64,000 nucleotides of DNA from Erpobdella octoculata (lineage: Eukaryota > Annelida > Clitellata > Hirudinida > Erpobdellidae): assembly GCA_963978895.1 (NCBI GenBank), contig OZ022239.1, positions 34,611,042 to 34,675,041 on the forward strand, given 5' to 3'. The translations under genes and the position numbers were made by a program. Numbering within the stretch: position 1 is the stretch's first letter; each line of letters begins with the position of its first letter. The notes below the pieces were generated by a model, which did not search any database, was not told the origin of the DNA, and saw only the letters and a list, made by a program, of their open reading frames with translations. This document shows positions 11,200 to 64,000 of this stretch, piece by piece.

Positions 11200-12052
11200 C
11201 CGGGGGCCCGGGCCCCAAACCGAAACCTAGCCAAAGTAGATTTTAAAGTGACGGGCGGGCCTGTGAATTTAGGATGTTTTCCAATTTTTTCCTCTATTAT
11301 TTAATTAACCTTTGTTGAATTTATTGAAACAAACAATTCATAATTATTTATCTATTAATTTGGTTTTGAAATCTTTGTTAGAGAGTTTCATATCTACCCT
11401 TTCCCTTATATATACGATTTTCTCCAAATGAGCGAGTCTGCATTTTGATTCAAGCGATTCAGCGTCTCCTTTCAAGGTTTCTTGACCAAGGATCCTTTCT
11501 TCGCTTAGAGGAGACACTCATCAAATATTACTCCTGCGACCATGGTCACAAATCTGCTGTGCGTGGTGAATACTTGCGCTGAAAAACCAAATGGTCGAAT
11601 GTCCCAGTGGCAGAGTGGCCACATACCGCAGTTGATGTTTTGCAACATTGTGAGGAATCCGTTTACCCCCAGATAATTACACTGCTAAAACTCTTCATCA
11701 CGTTGCCCTCTTTTCCGCAACAGCCGAGGGATCCTTCTCAACTATGCGCCGACTTAAATCATATCTACGCACCACAATGGGCCAGGCAAGGCTGAATGAG
11801 CTTATGCCCAGATGACCATCAATCGCGATCTTCACATTAATGAATAAGCCATCATTGACATTTTTCGCAAAAAAGGCAACTGAATTTGTTATTGTTATAA
11901 ATTGGTTAAAATTAAATGTCTTATAGTTTGATATTACTAATTGTTGTTTAAACTGTTTTTTAGCATTGACTTTTGTGGGTCGTAAACATTTCAGAAAACT
12001 CTTTACTTTTCCTCCCGGGCCCCCCCGAACAAAAATCCTGGCTGCGCCCCTG
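11200..12052 (+). mobile_element. hAT element with one damaged end
   Basis: The 8-bp target duplication ACAGATAT lies at 11192-11199 and 12053-12060. The right end read on the minus strand is CAGGGGCGCAGCCAGGATTT, a classic hAT end, running into GGGGGGGCCCGGG. The left end begins directly at CCGGGGGCCCGGGCC, so the outer terminal bases are lost or changed. The interior carries a broken transposase. Confidence 0.82.
11500..11880 (+). pseudogene. hAT transposase C-terminal remnant, frameshifted
   Basis: Similarity to the hAT C-terminal dimerisation region runs through three frames. VDVLQHCEESVYPQIITLLK is in one frame (11629-11688), ATAEGSFSTMRRLKSYLRTT followed by MGQARLNELM in the next (from about 11718), and TINRDLHINE in the third (about 11815-11850). 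At least two frameshifts and stops mean it is dead. Confidence 0.8.
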
Positions 12053-12475
12053 ACAGATATACCAATTAGTATTTAAATACTACTTGAAAAATAAAGTTAC
12101 CCATGTTTTACCATTTTTTTATGTTTTGACTTCCAGGACTACAAATGAAAGGTGTAGAAAAGGATTATTTGCTTGAAAACTCTGTAAATGTGAAAAAATT
12201 AAACTTCACTATTTATGTTTTTCTTAAAAATATAATAAGATACGTGTCTCATTATTTTTTGAAAAATTAGTTTAGTGTCCGTTGAAACTGGCTGAGTCCA
12301 GTTCATCACGGACCAGGCCAGGCATCGACTTTTGTGCTTATGAAACAAGCCAGTTGGGGCCTAAATAACAAGCCAGGCCTAGAATTTTTTGCTTATAAAA
12401 TTAGCCAGACCGGGTCTAAAAGGTCTATGGATTAGAGCACTACACGGGCCGAATAAAGCCGCGACGGGCATTGCT

Positions 12476-12811
12476 CAGGGGTGCAACTAGGGAGGATGGG
12501 GTGGCTCAAGTCCATCAGGCCAAATCGGAGGGCCCTGCAATTTTTCCAAATCAATGAGTTTTTCTTTGGGTGGAGGAGGTGGGGGTGCTACATTTATTCA
12601 AAAACTTATTTTTTAACATTTGCTTTAACTGGTTTGAGAGCATTTGAGACTGAGTTTGACTATCTTCAGTTTGCAGTCTTTATTTTCTATCATTAATAAA
12701 TTCTTGAAGATACCAAAAAAAGACTGCAGACTAAAGAAAGTCAAAAATGTGTTCGCCTGCGACGAGCTTTATTTCTTTTTTCAAAGTTCAGCCCCCCAGC
12801 ATTTTCTGATG
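12476..12811. mobile_element. Probable hAT-like insertion
   Basis: Bounded by an 8-bp direct repeat GCATTGCT (12468-12475 and 12812-12819). The left end starts CAGGGGTGCAACTAGGG, a hAT-type end; the right end is a poor inverted match. It sits at the end of the family B fragment. No coding capacity is visible. Confidence 0.5.
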
Positions 12812-13003
12812 GCATTGCTAGTTTGCTAGTATACATATACATTGAGTTTGGATTTGTTTATTCAGTTATCAATACATACATTCAACATCACAAAAAAGAC
12901 AGAGCAAAAAAACAATAAGAAATAAATAGTCATTATAATAGCATATATGATTGATGAAGATATGCTGCATCAAGCCCCTCTGTGCTGACGAGTCATACTG
13001 CAA

Positions 13004-14165
<1,162 letters not shown>

Positions 14166-14270
14166 CTTTTCCCAAAAGTTGACATCATATTAACTATTGA
14201 TTTTTGAAATTGTTGCCATAAAGCACCTGGTGTAAAGGGATATATAAAAAAACTAATCAAATTTCGGAAT

Positions 14271-16187
14271 ATGTGTCAGAGTAAAATGGAGAATTCCGTC
14301 AAGTATACTCATGTTCTCAACGACTTTAGAAAACAGAATATTCTATGCGATGTTATGATCAATACGAAAGATACAGTACTTTCAGCTCACAGTCTTATTC
14401 TGTTTGCTGCCTGTCCTGGCCTCAGACAACTCTTAAAACTGCAACCTGGCTGCATAAATTATATTGATTGTAGCACAATGGAGTCATTAATAGTAGACTT
14501 AACTTTAGAATTTATTTATACTGGCACGATGACAGAAATAGGCAGTCAAGAAAATCAGAGTTATGTGCTATCAAATTTTAAAACTGTCGCTTCGATGTTT
14601 GGCCTGGTACTCGCGTCTGCAGCGCAAAATGCCGTGCCGTGTACACAACAGACGGCACCCGGTGAAAATAAGACTGAGCAAGTAAGTGTCACAACTAGCC
14701 CGAACATTGTGATTTCTGAACAAGCTTTGGCTTCTCCACTAAGAACCGAAAGAGAGGGGGAAAATGATCTTAAAGAAGAAATGGATATAGATGATATCTT
14801 CAGTACACTATGTCGAGCAGAATCTTCTTCACAAGATACCCAGGCCAATTATCTAAAAAGTCCAGCTTGCGTGGCAGAGCATTCAGAAAAAAACATGTCA
14901 TCATGTCTTCCTGATTTGTCAGATGATTCGATGGACAACGACGACTTGGTCGATACAGGCGAAACTAACATAGAATCAACTCCTGCTGTTACAGAAAAAG
15001 GGTTATGCTCAGAAACGTCGTTCAGTGATGATGAGGACTCTTGTTTGAGCTTCTCTAAGATTTTTCGTATGACGTCGACGCCAAAAAAAAGCAACCAAAC
15101 TTTCAAAGGTACAGCTTGTGTGGAAAAGCCTTCAGAAAGAAACACATCATCATTTTTTCCCGACTTGTCAGATGATTCAATAGACAATGACGATTTGGGT
15201 GAAGCAGGTGAAACTAACTTAGAACCAACTTCCGTTGATACAGAAAATAGGTTATGCTTAAAAACGTCGTTCACTGGTGATCAGGGCTCTCATACAAACC
15301 TCTCTACGATTTTTCGTATAACTTCGACTACAAAAAAAGACCAAACTTCCAAAAGTCCTGCTTGCGTGGCAGAGCTCCCAGAACAAGACAAAGACACGTC
15401 ATCTTTTTTTCCCGATTTGTCAGACTTTGCGTCGCCGGCCAAAAAAACCAACTTTTCGTTTTTGGCCGACGTGTCTGTCAATTTGACCGAAAACGTCGAA
15501 AAAGTTGCAAACAATGAAGTGGGTAATGTATTCGTCACAGAAGCTGACAAGGAAAATGATGAATGCTCTGACGTAACAGACGTAATAGCCCGTCTTGCTG
15601 AAAACACCAGTTCACCCCAGCTTGAATTAGATCAAGCCTCTCTGAATCAAAATTTTGCTCCCAGTGAAGTTTCGGAAGCCAAGTCAAATACTTTTTGTAA
15701 TTCGGATACTTTCTTGCCACCGCAACTGCCTCAAATTCTCAGTCAAGTAAAAACGGTCAAATCATCCAGACGGCGAAAGCCCTGGCAACTTACTCAGCGA
15801 TGTCAATATCCGCTGGAAGCTGCAAATACTTTTCCACCTATCCCGATGCCAATGCAGCAAACGCCAAGTTGCAAGGTTTTTCAAGCCCTGCAGACAAACC
15901 AGCAACTTTTCGAAGCTCAGAATCAATTTAATCAAATTGGGAACAGCGAGCCAATAGCAAAGCGTAAGAGGAAAACCTCCGACAGAACTGAACAAGCTGA
16001 AAAAAAGTTCCCTTGCAATGTCTGCGGGAAACGTTACACCTCAAAAAATTCTTTAAATGTGCATCGTTACGAGAATCACTCTAGTGGCCGATCACTGGAG
16101 TGTGAAGTGTGCGGAAGAAAAATGTCGTCCAGGCTCAATTTGTCAAACCACTTAGAAACACACAAGAAAGAAAAGACGTTCAAGTAG
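14271..16187 (+). CDS. BTB domain and two-C2H2 zinc-finger protein
   Basis: A single open exon of 638 codons. Residues about 14-115 are a BTB/POZ fold: [15 protein letters not shown], then [20 protein letters not shown] and LTLEFIYTG, the usual BTB helix order. Residues 197-390 contain an acidic tandem repeat (about 82 residues, 2.4 copies) marked by [18 protein letters not shown] blocks and SxTPKK/STTKK tails. Basic patches RRRK (500-503) and KRKRK (564-568) could serve as nuclear signals. Two C-terminal fingers follow: C582-C585-H598-H603 and C611-C614-H627-H631. BTB-zinc-finger proteins usually act as nuclear DNA-binding transcription regulators that dimerise through BTB; that role is inferred here. 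A second ATG at 14286 (AAAATGG context) may be the better start, giving 633 residues. No introns are seen, so it may be a retrocopy, though the frame is fully intact. Confidence 0.9.
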   Translation: MCQSKMENSVKYTHVLNDFRKQNILCDVMINTKDTVLSAHSLILFAACPGLRQLLKLQPGCINYIDCSTMESLIVDLTLEFIYTGTMTEIGSQENQSYVLSNFKTVASMFGLVLASAAQNAVPCTQQTAPGENKTEQVSVTTSPNIVISEQALASPLRTEREGENDLKEEMDIDDIFSTLCRAESSSQDTQANYLKSPACVAEHSEKNMSSCLPDLSDDSMDNDDLVDTGETNIESTPAVTEKGLCSETSFSDDEDSCLSFSKIFRMTSTPKKSNQTFKGTACVEKPSERNTSSFFPDLSDDSIDNDDLGEAGETNLEPTSVDTENRLCLKTSFTGDQGSHTNLSTIFRITSTTKKDQTSKSPACVAELPEQDKDTSSFFPDLSDFASPAKKTNFSFLADVSVNLTENVEKVANNEVGNVFVTEADKENDECSDVTDVIARLAENTSSPQLELDQASLNQNFAPSEVSEAKSNTFCNSDTFLPPQLPQILSQVKTVKSSRRRKPWQLTQRCQYPLEAANTFPPIPMPMQQTPSCKVFQALQTNQQLFEAQNQFNQIGNSEPIAKRKRKTSDRTEQAEKKFPCNVCGKRYTSKNSLNVHRYENHSSGRSLECEVCGRKMSSRLNLSNHLETHKKEKTFK

Positions 16188-16940
16188 CCATGCAGTTTAT
16201 TAGACTTATGGACAATTGATGATGATAAACAGAAGGTTCTTCCACCTTCACATTCCTATATATAACTATCCGTGCCAAAATCACTCAGACTGATTTAAGA
16301 TTTAAGAAGTCTATATTCCAAATTTCAGTTGTATTTGATTGGATGACGGGAAGTTGGTTAATTGTCACTTCCAAGATTTGCAAGAAAGCAAGTCTGGCGG
16401 TGAAATTAATATGAGAAACTGAAAATCAGTTCAAATGAACTAAACTTTTGAATTTAGAACGATTTTGTTCTCAAATGAACCTGTTAAAGTTGCTGCACTT
16501 CAGAATTAAATGAACTGAAGCCCCCAGTCTGGAAGCCGAAAACGAGTTTTGCTCCGAGTTGACTTGTTTTTATCCAGCTGATTGCATGACCTGAAATTAT
16601 CCAAGAAAATGCGCAAGAAGATTATGTTACACATGACATATTAAAATATATAATTTAACAGATTTTTTATTAAGTTAAATAAATATGCATAGAAACACAT
16701 AATTAAAAACTTAACTTGTTCAATTCTTTCAAAAAGGACTCCACACTATTCATGGCGCTTTATCATTCAATTTGTCAAAAATTTCAAATTTCTGCCTGAA
16801 GTCGAAAGGTCATCTGGCTGGACGAAACAATTCCTTTTGCAAAAGTTGCAACGGCGCGCGCAAAGCTGCGTGTTTTATTATTTTTTTTGTCAAATATTCA
16901 AAATAAACCAAAAATAAATGTAAAAACTTGAATGAGAGAT
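16188..16940. other. 3' flank of the BTB gene
   Basis: Probable 3' UTR followed by AT-rich DNA. A possible poly(A) signal AATAAA is at 16678-16683 (plus). No other gene was seen. Confidence 0.4.
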
Positions 16941-17610
16941 CAGGGACGTATCCAGAGGAAAATAAGGAAAAATGCATCCCTCATAAGAGTATCAATTAAA
17001 TTTTTTTGGGTAGAATACCCGATTTTTTTTTAAATGACCGCGGTTGAAAATAAAATTAATAACAAGTAAATTAAAAACGAATTTTTAAAACCAATGCTCT
17101 TATATGTTATTAAAACACAAATTTTGCAATCAATTTTTTCTTATATTACTCTTTTATTTTATATTAAAGTCGAAATATCTTAATTATATCGAAATATCGA
17201 AATTAATTAAAATTAACTAAATTAATTGACTTATTGTAAAACTAATAATTGAATATTGCATTGTCTTCTATTTTGAGCATGTATGCAAAATTTGAAAAAA
17301 ATCTATCATCAGGAAGTGACTCAAAAATTGATTGCAAGATTTGAAACAGACAGAGAAACAAACAGACAGACAGAGAAACAGAGACGACGAGTTAATAAAA
17401 GCATTGGTAAAAAATACCTACTACTACCCCCAGTTATCAGCTTTTTTGACAAGGAGAAAGTGCTGTAGTGAGTCTTTGATTTTTTTGGAAAAATACCTAC
17501 GACTCCCCTCCTTCCGGTCATCAGCTTTTTTAGTATAATAATAATAAAATTTAAAAAATGTTGAAAGTGATGTACTTCATCCACACCAGGAATTTCTGGA
17601 TTCGCCACTG
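16941..17610. mobile_element. hAT-type MITE
   Basis: Flanked by the 8-bp target duplication TGAGAGAT (16933-16940 and 17611-17618). The ends are inverted: CAGGGACGTATCCAGA at left, and CAGTGGCGAATCCAGA at right read on the minus strand. The interior 17061-17412 is almost identical to 35133-35480, so it shares sequence with an unrelated-looking element. No transposase is present. Confidence 0.88.
17061..17412 (+). repeat. Dispersed 350-bp repeat, copy 1
   Basis: Matches 35133-35480 over its whole length with only scattered differences, and part of it (read on the minus strand) matches 39130-39222. It ends in an ACAGACAG-rich patch. The small open frames in it (e.g. 17283-17468) recur because the repeat recurs. 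Confidence 0.92.
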
Positions 17611-17913
17611 TGAGAGATGGAGAAGTGGAGACGCATGCTAAGCACAATTCCAGTGTTTAGAGTTTTATTATTTCTAAAAAATTTTTGTTATTAGAAAATA
17701 ATTAAATAATAAATAAATATTTATTTATGTACATGTGTAATTAAAGACTGAATTCATGTGCTGAGAAATATTTTTATCACTGCAAATTAAAATAATAGTT
17801 CTTTATCTATGTTTTTAATAATCAAGAAGAATATGCATCTAAAGAGACTTAATATAAATAATCGGTTGTTCGCGGTGTAGTTTCTATAATTTCATTTTCT
17901 CACAAAATATATT

Positions 17914-18106
17914 ATGGGTGATTTTCTGGACTCAGAAAATGATTCTTGTCCTGAAGTTTATTTAAATCACTGGGAAAAAAAGTGTGTTGAAGAATGGGAC
18001 CGAGAACCGTTAGAGGATCGAGTCCAGTCTGAGTCAGAAAAATCTAATCAACGACTCTGGTCATATTTCCAGAACTCAGCCTCAACCATATCTCACTTAT
18101 ACAAAG
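17914..18106 (+). CDS. HAPSTR1: HAPSTR1-like exon 1
   Basis: Encodes residues 1-64 and the first base of codon 65; donor GTTAAA (weak beyond GT) at 18107. The open frame reads on for one more codon to TAA, which would wrongly end the protein after LYKG. Confidence 0.88.
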
Positions 18107-19894
18107 GTTAAAACAACACGTTTGTTTATGAAATGCCAAATAATGAACTAATGGATATAGGGTTATTAAAAACTCATAATTGTTGTCATTGCTAATTAGG
18201 TCTTTCTTATTCTTTTATTCTAGTCTGGATTGCTTTGGAATCTTAAAAGACATTGTAAATCTCTTTATGTTAAACAAAGAGAGGTTAAAGTGGAGAATAG
18301 CATAATAAATGATTTGCTGGTGTTTTTAATTATATTTTTATTATAAAATTAATAAATTAAAGGAGAAATAAATTACCAATATATATATTTAATTAATTTT
18401 TAAAAATTATATTTAAAAAGAAGTTAACGACAAATAACTGTCAGGTAGTAGGTAAAAAAATAAACTCATAAACTTAAAGGTAAAGTGAAATGAAATGTAA
18501 CGGAAATTATTTGTGCGAGTTTATATAAATTATTTATAAGAAAAATGATTACTTAATTTTAAGACAACTATAAAATATTTAAAAATATTCAAAATTGAAT
18601 CGATCAAGGGCTAGATGTTTTTTGTTGGAGATGACCCCAATGCAGTTCTTTGTAAAAGTATTAGGGATGACTCATGTTATTCTGATATTTTCTTGTAACT
18701 GTTGCACATTTTTTGCAAATAATGTTATTTCTGGCTGCTAATAATATTTTTTGTTGTGGTTCTGTTGCACATTTGGTCACATTTTAGAGAGTTTTTTTGT
18801 ACAAAAAATTAATGAACTGCTTGAATCATTAAATTGTAAATGTTATTGTGATTATAAATATATAATTATAATGAAAAACACTGATAATAATTTATTGCGC
18901 AATTCTCCACCTTTACCGAAAAACAAAATTTAAAAAAAAATCATATTATTATACTATCTTTTTAAGAGTTGTTTATGTCGCAGAGGCTCTGTGGTAAAGC
19001 AGTAAAGTCTTGGACTTCTACCCTTGTAATTAACTCTTGTAGTCATTTTATCTAATATCGTTGGCTTGTTTTAACGTCAAGTTTTGTTTCAGAAGGTACA
19101 CAGCCGACTGTGATATCACTGTGGGTGCCATTTCAAGCTGCAGCGAGTAGTGCAACCATTTTGTATAAAGGTAGACTCGACTGACGTTTTCATTTTAAAC
19201 TATTTATCATTTTGTGGCTTTGAAGCTCGTTCGACAGTGGGGCAACTTTAAAAAATTCTTTTCATATACTTTTATAATAATGTTTGTTTTTTGTTATTCT
19301 GAGCAGAAGGCGTTGAAGCTACGAAAAGGAGCTTCGAGCTTGGCCAGCAATACGGAAATTACAAGAGAACCAAAGAAGTCCTGTCGTGGGCAAAAAAGAA
19401 GCGACGGAACATCCAAAGAGACGAACTCATCGCTTTCTTGTGCGGCAAAACCGTCCCGACGAAACACCACAGACAAGTCGGCTCCCACAGGAACAGGAAC
19501 GACGCGGCAAATCGACTCGCCGGGTATTACCAGCAGGCGGCAGACTGCAGGGATGTTGACCTGCAACTTTTTAGAGATGCGCTTGGTTTCCAGAATCAAC
19601 AAGGTGTGCATGTTTTGCTATTATTAAATTTTTTCAGCAGCTCGAGGTTTGACCCCGTGTCTCGGGCGCCCTTCTGATCTGATCTTTCAGACATTTTGTT
19701 TCAACTAATACGAATGACTAACACGTTTCGTGGGTTTTTTTATTACAGGAAATCCTCGCCGCTCGCCATCTCGATGTTTGTACGAAGACTTACAGTTCGT
19801 TGATCCATCCAATCCGCTCTGTAGGAAGCGATGTCCCGACCGTCTAGACAGCCCAAGCAGCAAACGTCAGAGAATGGAAATAGATGATTTGTAA
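17914..19894 (+). CDS. HAPSTR1: HAPSTR1 (C16orf72)-like protein, four exons
   Basis: Four exons (17914-18106, 19093-19170, 19307-19603, 19749-19894) all join in phase 1 and give 237 residues. Family hallmarks are two related motifs, LWSYFQNSASTISHLYKE (48-65) and LWVPFQAAASSATILYKE (74-91). The core YKRTKEVLSWAKKKRRNIQR then DELIAFLCGK (109-138) follows. HAPSTR1 proteins are conserved nuclear/cytoplasmic stress-response regulators that work with the ubiquitin ligase HUWE1; that role is known for the vertebrate protein and inferred here. The start was chosen as the only ATG ahead of the conserved NHWEKKC segment. The C-terminus ends in a basic then acidic tail (KRQRMEIDDL). The gene is tail-to-tail with the TARP gene, about 1 kb apart. 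It is slightly shorter than vertebrate members, mainly in the variable C-terminal region. Recognition rests on remembered family motifs. Confidence 0.9.
18284..18917. mobile_element. TIR element in HAPSTR1-like intron 1
   Basis: The left end GTTAAAGTGGAGAATAGC..GGTGTTTTTAATTATA and the right end (minus strand) GTAAAGGTGGAGAATTGC..AGTGTTTTTCATTATA are inverted copies. They are relatives of the 54-bp perfect ends of the element at 34672. About 630 bp, no coding capacity. Confidence 0.7.
19093..19170 (+). CDS. HAPSTR1: HAPSTR1-like exon 2
   Basis: Seventy-eight bases (26 codons) between a TTTTGTTTCAG acceptor and a GTAGAC donor, phase 1 on both sides. It encodes the second LWVPFQ motif, so the two related motifs sit on separate exons. 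It is too short to be found as an open frame by itself. Confidence 0.88.
19307..19603 (+). CDS. HAPSTR1: HAPSTR1-like exon 3
   Basis: Encodes the conserved core (residues 91-189) after a TTCTGAGCAG acceptor; donor GTGTGC at 19604. Phase 1 on both sides. Confidence 0.88.
19749..19894 (+). CDS. HAPSTR1: HAPSTR1-like exon 4
   Basis: Last coding exon after a T-rich TTTTATTACAG acceptor; 48 residues ending RMEIDDL and TAA. Includes an SPSSKR segment. Confidence 0.86.
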
Positions 19895-20165
19895 ATGTGT
19901 GTTATTTATTAAGTAATTATTCATTTATTATATGGATAATAATATTAATATTAAATTTAAAACTCCTAATTGCAGTTTTCTTTTTTAATTTTGTTTATAT
20001 AAAAGTATTTCTAATTGAATGTAGGCCTTGTTTGTTTGAAAGAGTTTTATAAGACTCGTGCTTTACAAGTTGCTAGTAGGTTCTGCGATTTGATTTGACG
20101 GTTTTAATTAGCCCTGAGGTGACAACAGAGTTTTTCTCCTTTTTGGTGTAACTATTTGAATCTAA

Positions 20166-20171
20166 AAATAA
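20166..20171 (+). promoter_or_regulatory. Candidate poly(A) signal, HAPSTR1-like gene
   Basis: AATAAA about 270 bases after the stop codon; the nearest exact plus-strand hexamer in a plausible position. Confidence 0.4.
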
Positions 20172-20886
20172 AGTATTGGCATATACATATATATTTCCAT
20201 GGACGAAAGCCCTCTTCTCAAAAGTTCAAATTGGATATGACACTCCCGGAGGTGCTGCAAGATACGTGGTGTATTATTGTTTGAACGTTCGTTGTGCCTG
20301 CTGCTGTGCATGGCGTCTCCTACTTTGCATTTGTTTGTCGTTTTTTGTAACTGGAAAATTTTGTAGGCGGGTCTATTCGCTTGTTTTTTTTTTAAATTTT
20401 ATTATCGCATTGTTTTCGTTACCATCACGATTTGTCATTTACAACATCCGAATAGAAATCTAATTTTATTATCGTAATTATATTATTATATATATCGATG
20501 TTTCTTTCAGACCAAAGATTTGATCGTTTGTTATTTATATTGTAGTTTGCATCTCGGGATGTTTGTTTGTGTATTCATTTGGGATGGTTGAAAAAAAAAC
20601 AGATGGTTATAAGGTCGCTTCTATAATTATATTAGAGGGTTGATGTATTTTATTAAGCGAATCTGTAATCAAATCACTTCATTAAATTATGTTATATTTT
20701 TAAATAGAGTCTCGTTAATTGAAACAATACAAAGCAAATGGGCATGTACAGTTAAACAAACAGAAAAAACTACTGGTGATAGTGTTTAGAACTACTTTCC
20801 AAGGCGTTTACAAACGTTCTCGCTGGTGAACAAGTTGGTGCTTCGACGTTTCAATCCACATTCATTTAGACAACACGCTAAAGGAA
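20172..20886. other. Interval between two convergent genes
   Basis: AT-rich, probably the two 3' UTRs and a short spacer. No further gene was seen. Confidence 0.4.
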
Positions 20887-20898
20887 TTTATTTTTATT
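20887..20898 (-). promoter_or_regulatory. Candidate poly(A) signals, TARP gene
   Basis: Two tandem AATAAA hexamers on the minus strand begin about 20 bases beyond the stop codon. That would make a very short 3' UTR, so a more distal site is also possible. Confidence 0.35.
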
Positions 20899-20916
20899 AA
20901 TTTAAAAACGATTATT

Positions 20917-62907
<41,991 letters not shown>

Positions 62908-63306
62908 TTTGGCAGACGTGAAACTATTTTTAGCTCATGACGGATCATTAAATTTCTTATATAAAATAATTTCGTTATGTTAGAAGTGTGCAAACAACTT
63001 TTTTAATTTAAATTTACAAGAGTGAAAAAATTTCTTTTTTCAACATCCAAGAACGTTTACATTTCTCCAGTACTCATCACTGTCGCAACATCAGTCATGA
63101 AGTCATTACGCCGCTGAGTTTCTCTCGACTGAGAACGGCAGATGAAACACCCGCGCAGAAATGCTTACGAATTCCCAGAAACGTTCACTTCTGTGGAAAG
63201 GAAAGAAACGGTCGGCAGGTGGAGAAGATTTCATGGAGGAATCCCTGTGGAGAGAACGAGGAGGGGGTAGAGAATAAGGAAGCGCACGCATGACTGTATC
63301 AAGCCT
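62908..63306. other. 5' flank of TARP coding exon 1
   Basis: 5' UTR or intron upstream of the ATG on the minus strand. No core promoter motif was certain. Confidence 0.35.
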
Positions 63307-64000
63307 CATTATATTTATATTTATATTTATATTTATATTTATATTTATATTTATATTTATATTTATATTTATATTTATATTTATATTTATATTTATATTT
63401 ATATTTATATTTATATTTATATTTATATTTATATTTATATTTATATTTATATTTATATTTATATTTATATTTATATTTATATTTATATTTATATTTATAT
63501 TTATATTTATATTTATATTTATATTTATATTTATATTTATATTTATATTTATATTTATATTTATATTTATATTTATATTTATATTTATATTTATATTTAT
63601 ATTTATATTTATATTTATATTTATATTTATATTTATATTTATATTTATATTTATATTTATATTTATATTTATATTTATATTTATATTTATATTTATATTT
63701 ATATTTATATTTATATTTATATTTATATTTATATTTATATTTATATTTATATTTATATTTATATTTATATTTATATTTATATTTATATTTATATTTATAT
63801 TTATATTTATATTTATATTTATATTTATATTTATATTTATATTTATATTTATATTTATATTTATATTTATATTTATATTTATATTTATATTTATATTTAT
63901 ATTTATATTTATATTTATATTTATATTTATATTTATATTTATATTTATATTTATATTTATATTTATATTTATATTTATATTTATATTTATATTTATATTT
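63307..64000. repeat. (TTTATA)n array, runs off the window
   Basis: At least 694 bp of a perfect hexanucleotide, more than 115 units, cut by the window end. Confidence 0.98.

Larger units (their letters stand above)
10815..12467 (+). mobile_element. Helitron-like family B fragment, split by a hAT
   Basis: It contains the same 157-bp-type units as the family B copies at 41233 and 56428, anchored on GGTTTCCAGGAC..TCAAATGTGGGGTGG at 10831, 10983, 11111 and 12128. Removing the hAT and one target duplication at 11200-12060 restores a spacing of about 156 bp between the last two. The tail (12270-12467) carries the same GGCCAGGCC-type segment seen near the 3' part of family B. Both element termini are missing. 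Confidence 0.7.

Noticed and set aside
14561..15995. Minus-strand frames of 61-141 codons
   Set aside because: Shadows of the BTB-zinc-finger gene.
18976..19050. tRNA-like or SINE head (GAGGCTCTGTGGTAAAGCAG)
   Set aside because: The A-box likeness is weak and no B box (GGTTCGA) follows at the right distance.
19640..19690. B-box-like GGTTTGACCCC in HAPSTR1-like intron 3
   Set aside because: No matching A box or cloverleaf upstream; not enough for a tRNA or SINE call.

Overview
Animal (metazoan) genomic DNA, AT-rich and dominated by introns, microsatellites and transposon remains. Phase-consistent spliced genes, GT-AG introns and families such as a TARP/claudin-fold protein, a HAPSTR1-like protein and a BTB zinc-finger protein point to a bilaterian, most likely an invertebrate. 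Helitrons, hATs, CR1/jockey-group LINEs and kilobase-scale perfect tetranucleotide arrays would suit a lophotrochozoan, but the sequence alone does not prove that. Nothing prokaryotic, viral or CRISPR-like is present.

Genes. (1) A stargazin/TARP-like (CACNG family) gene on the minus strand fills most of the window. It has four coding exons (62907-62448, 54382-54287, 50523-50389, 21296-20917) that join in phase 1 at every junction into a 356-residue four-TM protein; intron 3 is about 29 kb. (2) A HAPSTR1 (C16orf72)-like gene on the plus strand has four exons between 17914 and 19894 (237 residues) and lies tail-to-tail with the TARP gene. (3) A single-exon BTB plus two-C2H2 zinc-finger gene lies at 14271-16187. 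(4) A small two-exon zinc-finger gene is predicted at 6350-5316 (minus). (5) A 59-codon ORF at 36331-36510 looks protein-like but is unassigned.

Mobile DNA. The window holds at least two families of Helitron-like elements (5' TC, 3' CTAG, insertion between A and T). Family A carries the long ATGT arrays and purine-rich minisatellite bodies; family B carries 157-bp tandem units. Both near-complete family B copies lie inside family A elements, and one family A copy splits a LINE. There is a P-type element with 35-bp TIRs, an 8-bp target duplication and a THAP exon. Several hAT elements or MITEs have 8-bp target duplications, three LINE 3' ends are present, and one TIR family has 54-bp perfect ends.

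Layout. 1-14 kb: repeats, the small zinc-finger gene, hAT and Helitron debris. 14-20 kb: the two plus-strand genes. 21-50 kb: intron 3 of the TARP gene, packed with transposons and microsatellites. 50-63 kb: TARP exons 3, 2 and 1 with further Helitrons and arrays. 63.3-64 kb: a hexanucleotide array that runs off the end. Very long simple arrays (CTCA about 1.1 kb, CATC about 1 kb, TATACA about 0.63 kb, TTTATA at least 0.69 kb) generate the longest open frames, none of which is a real gene.
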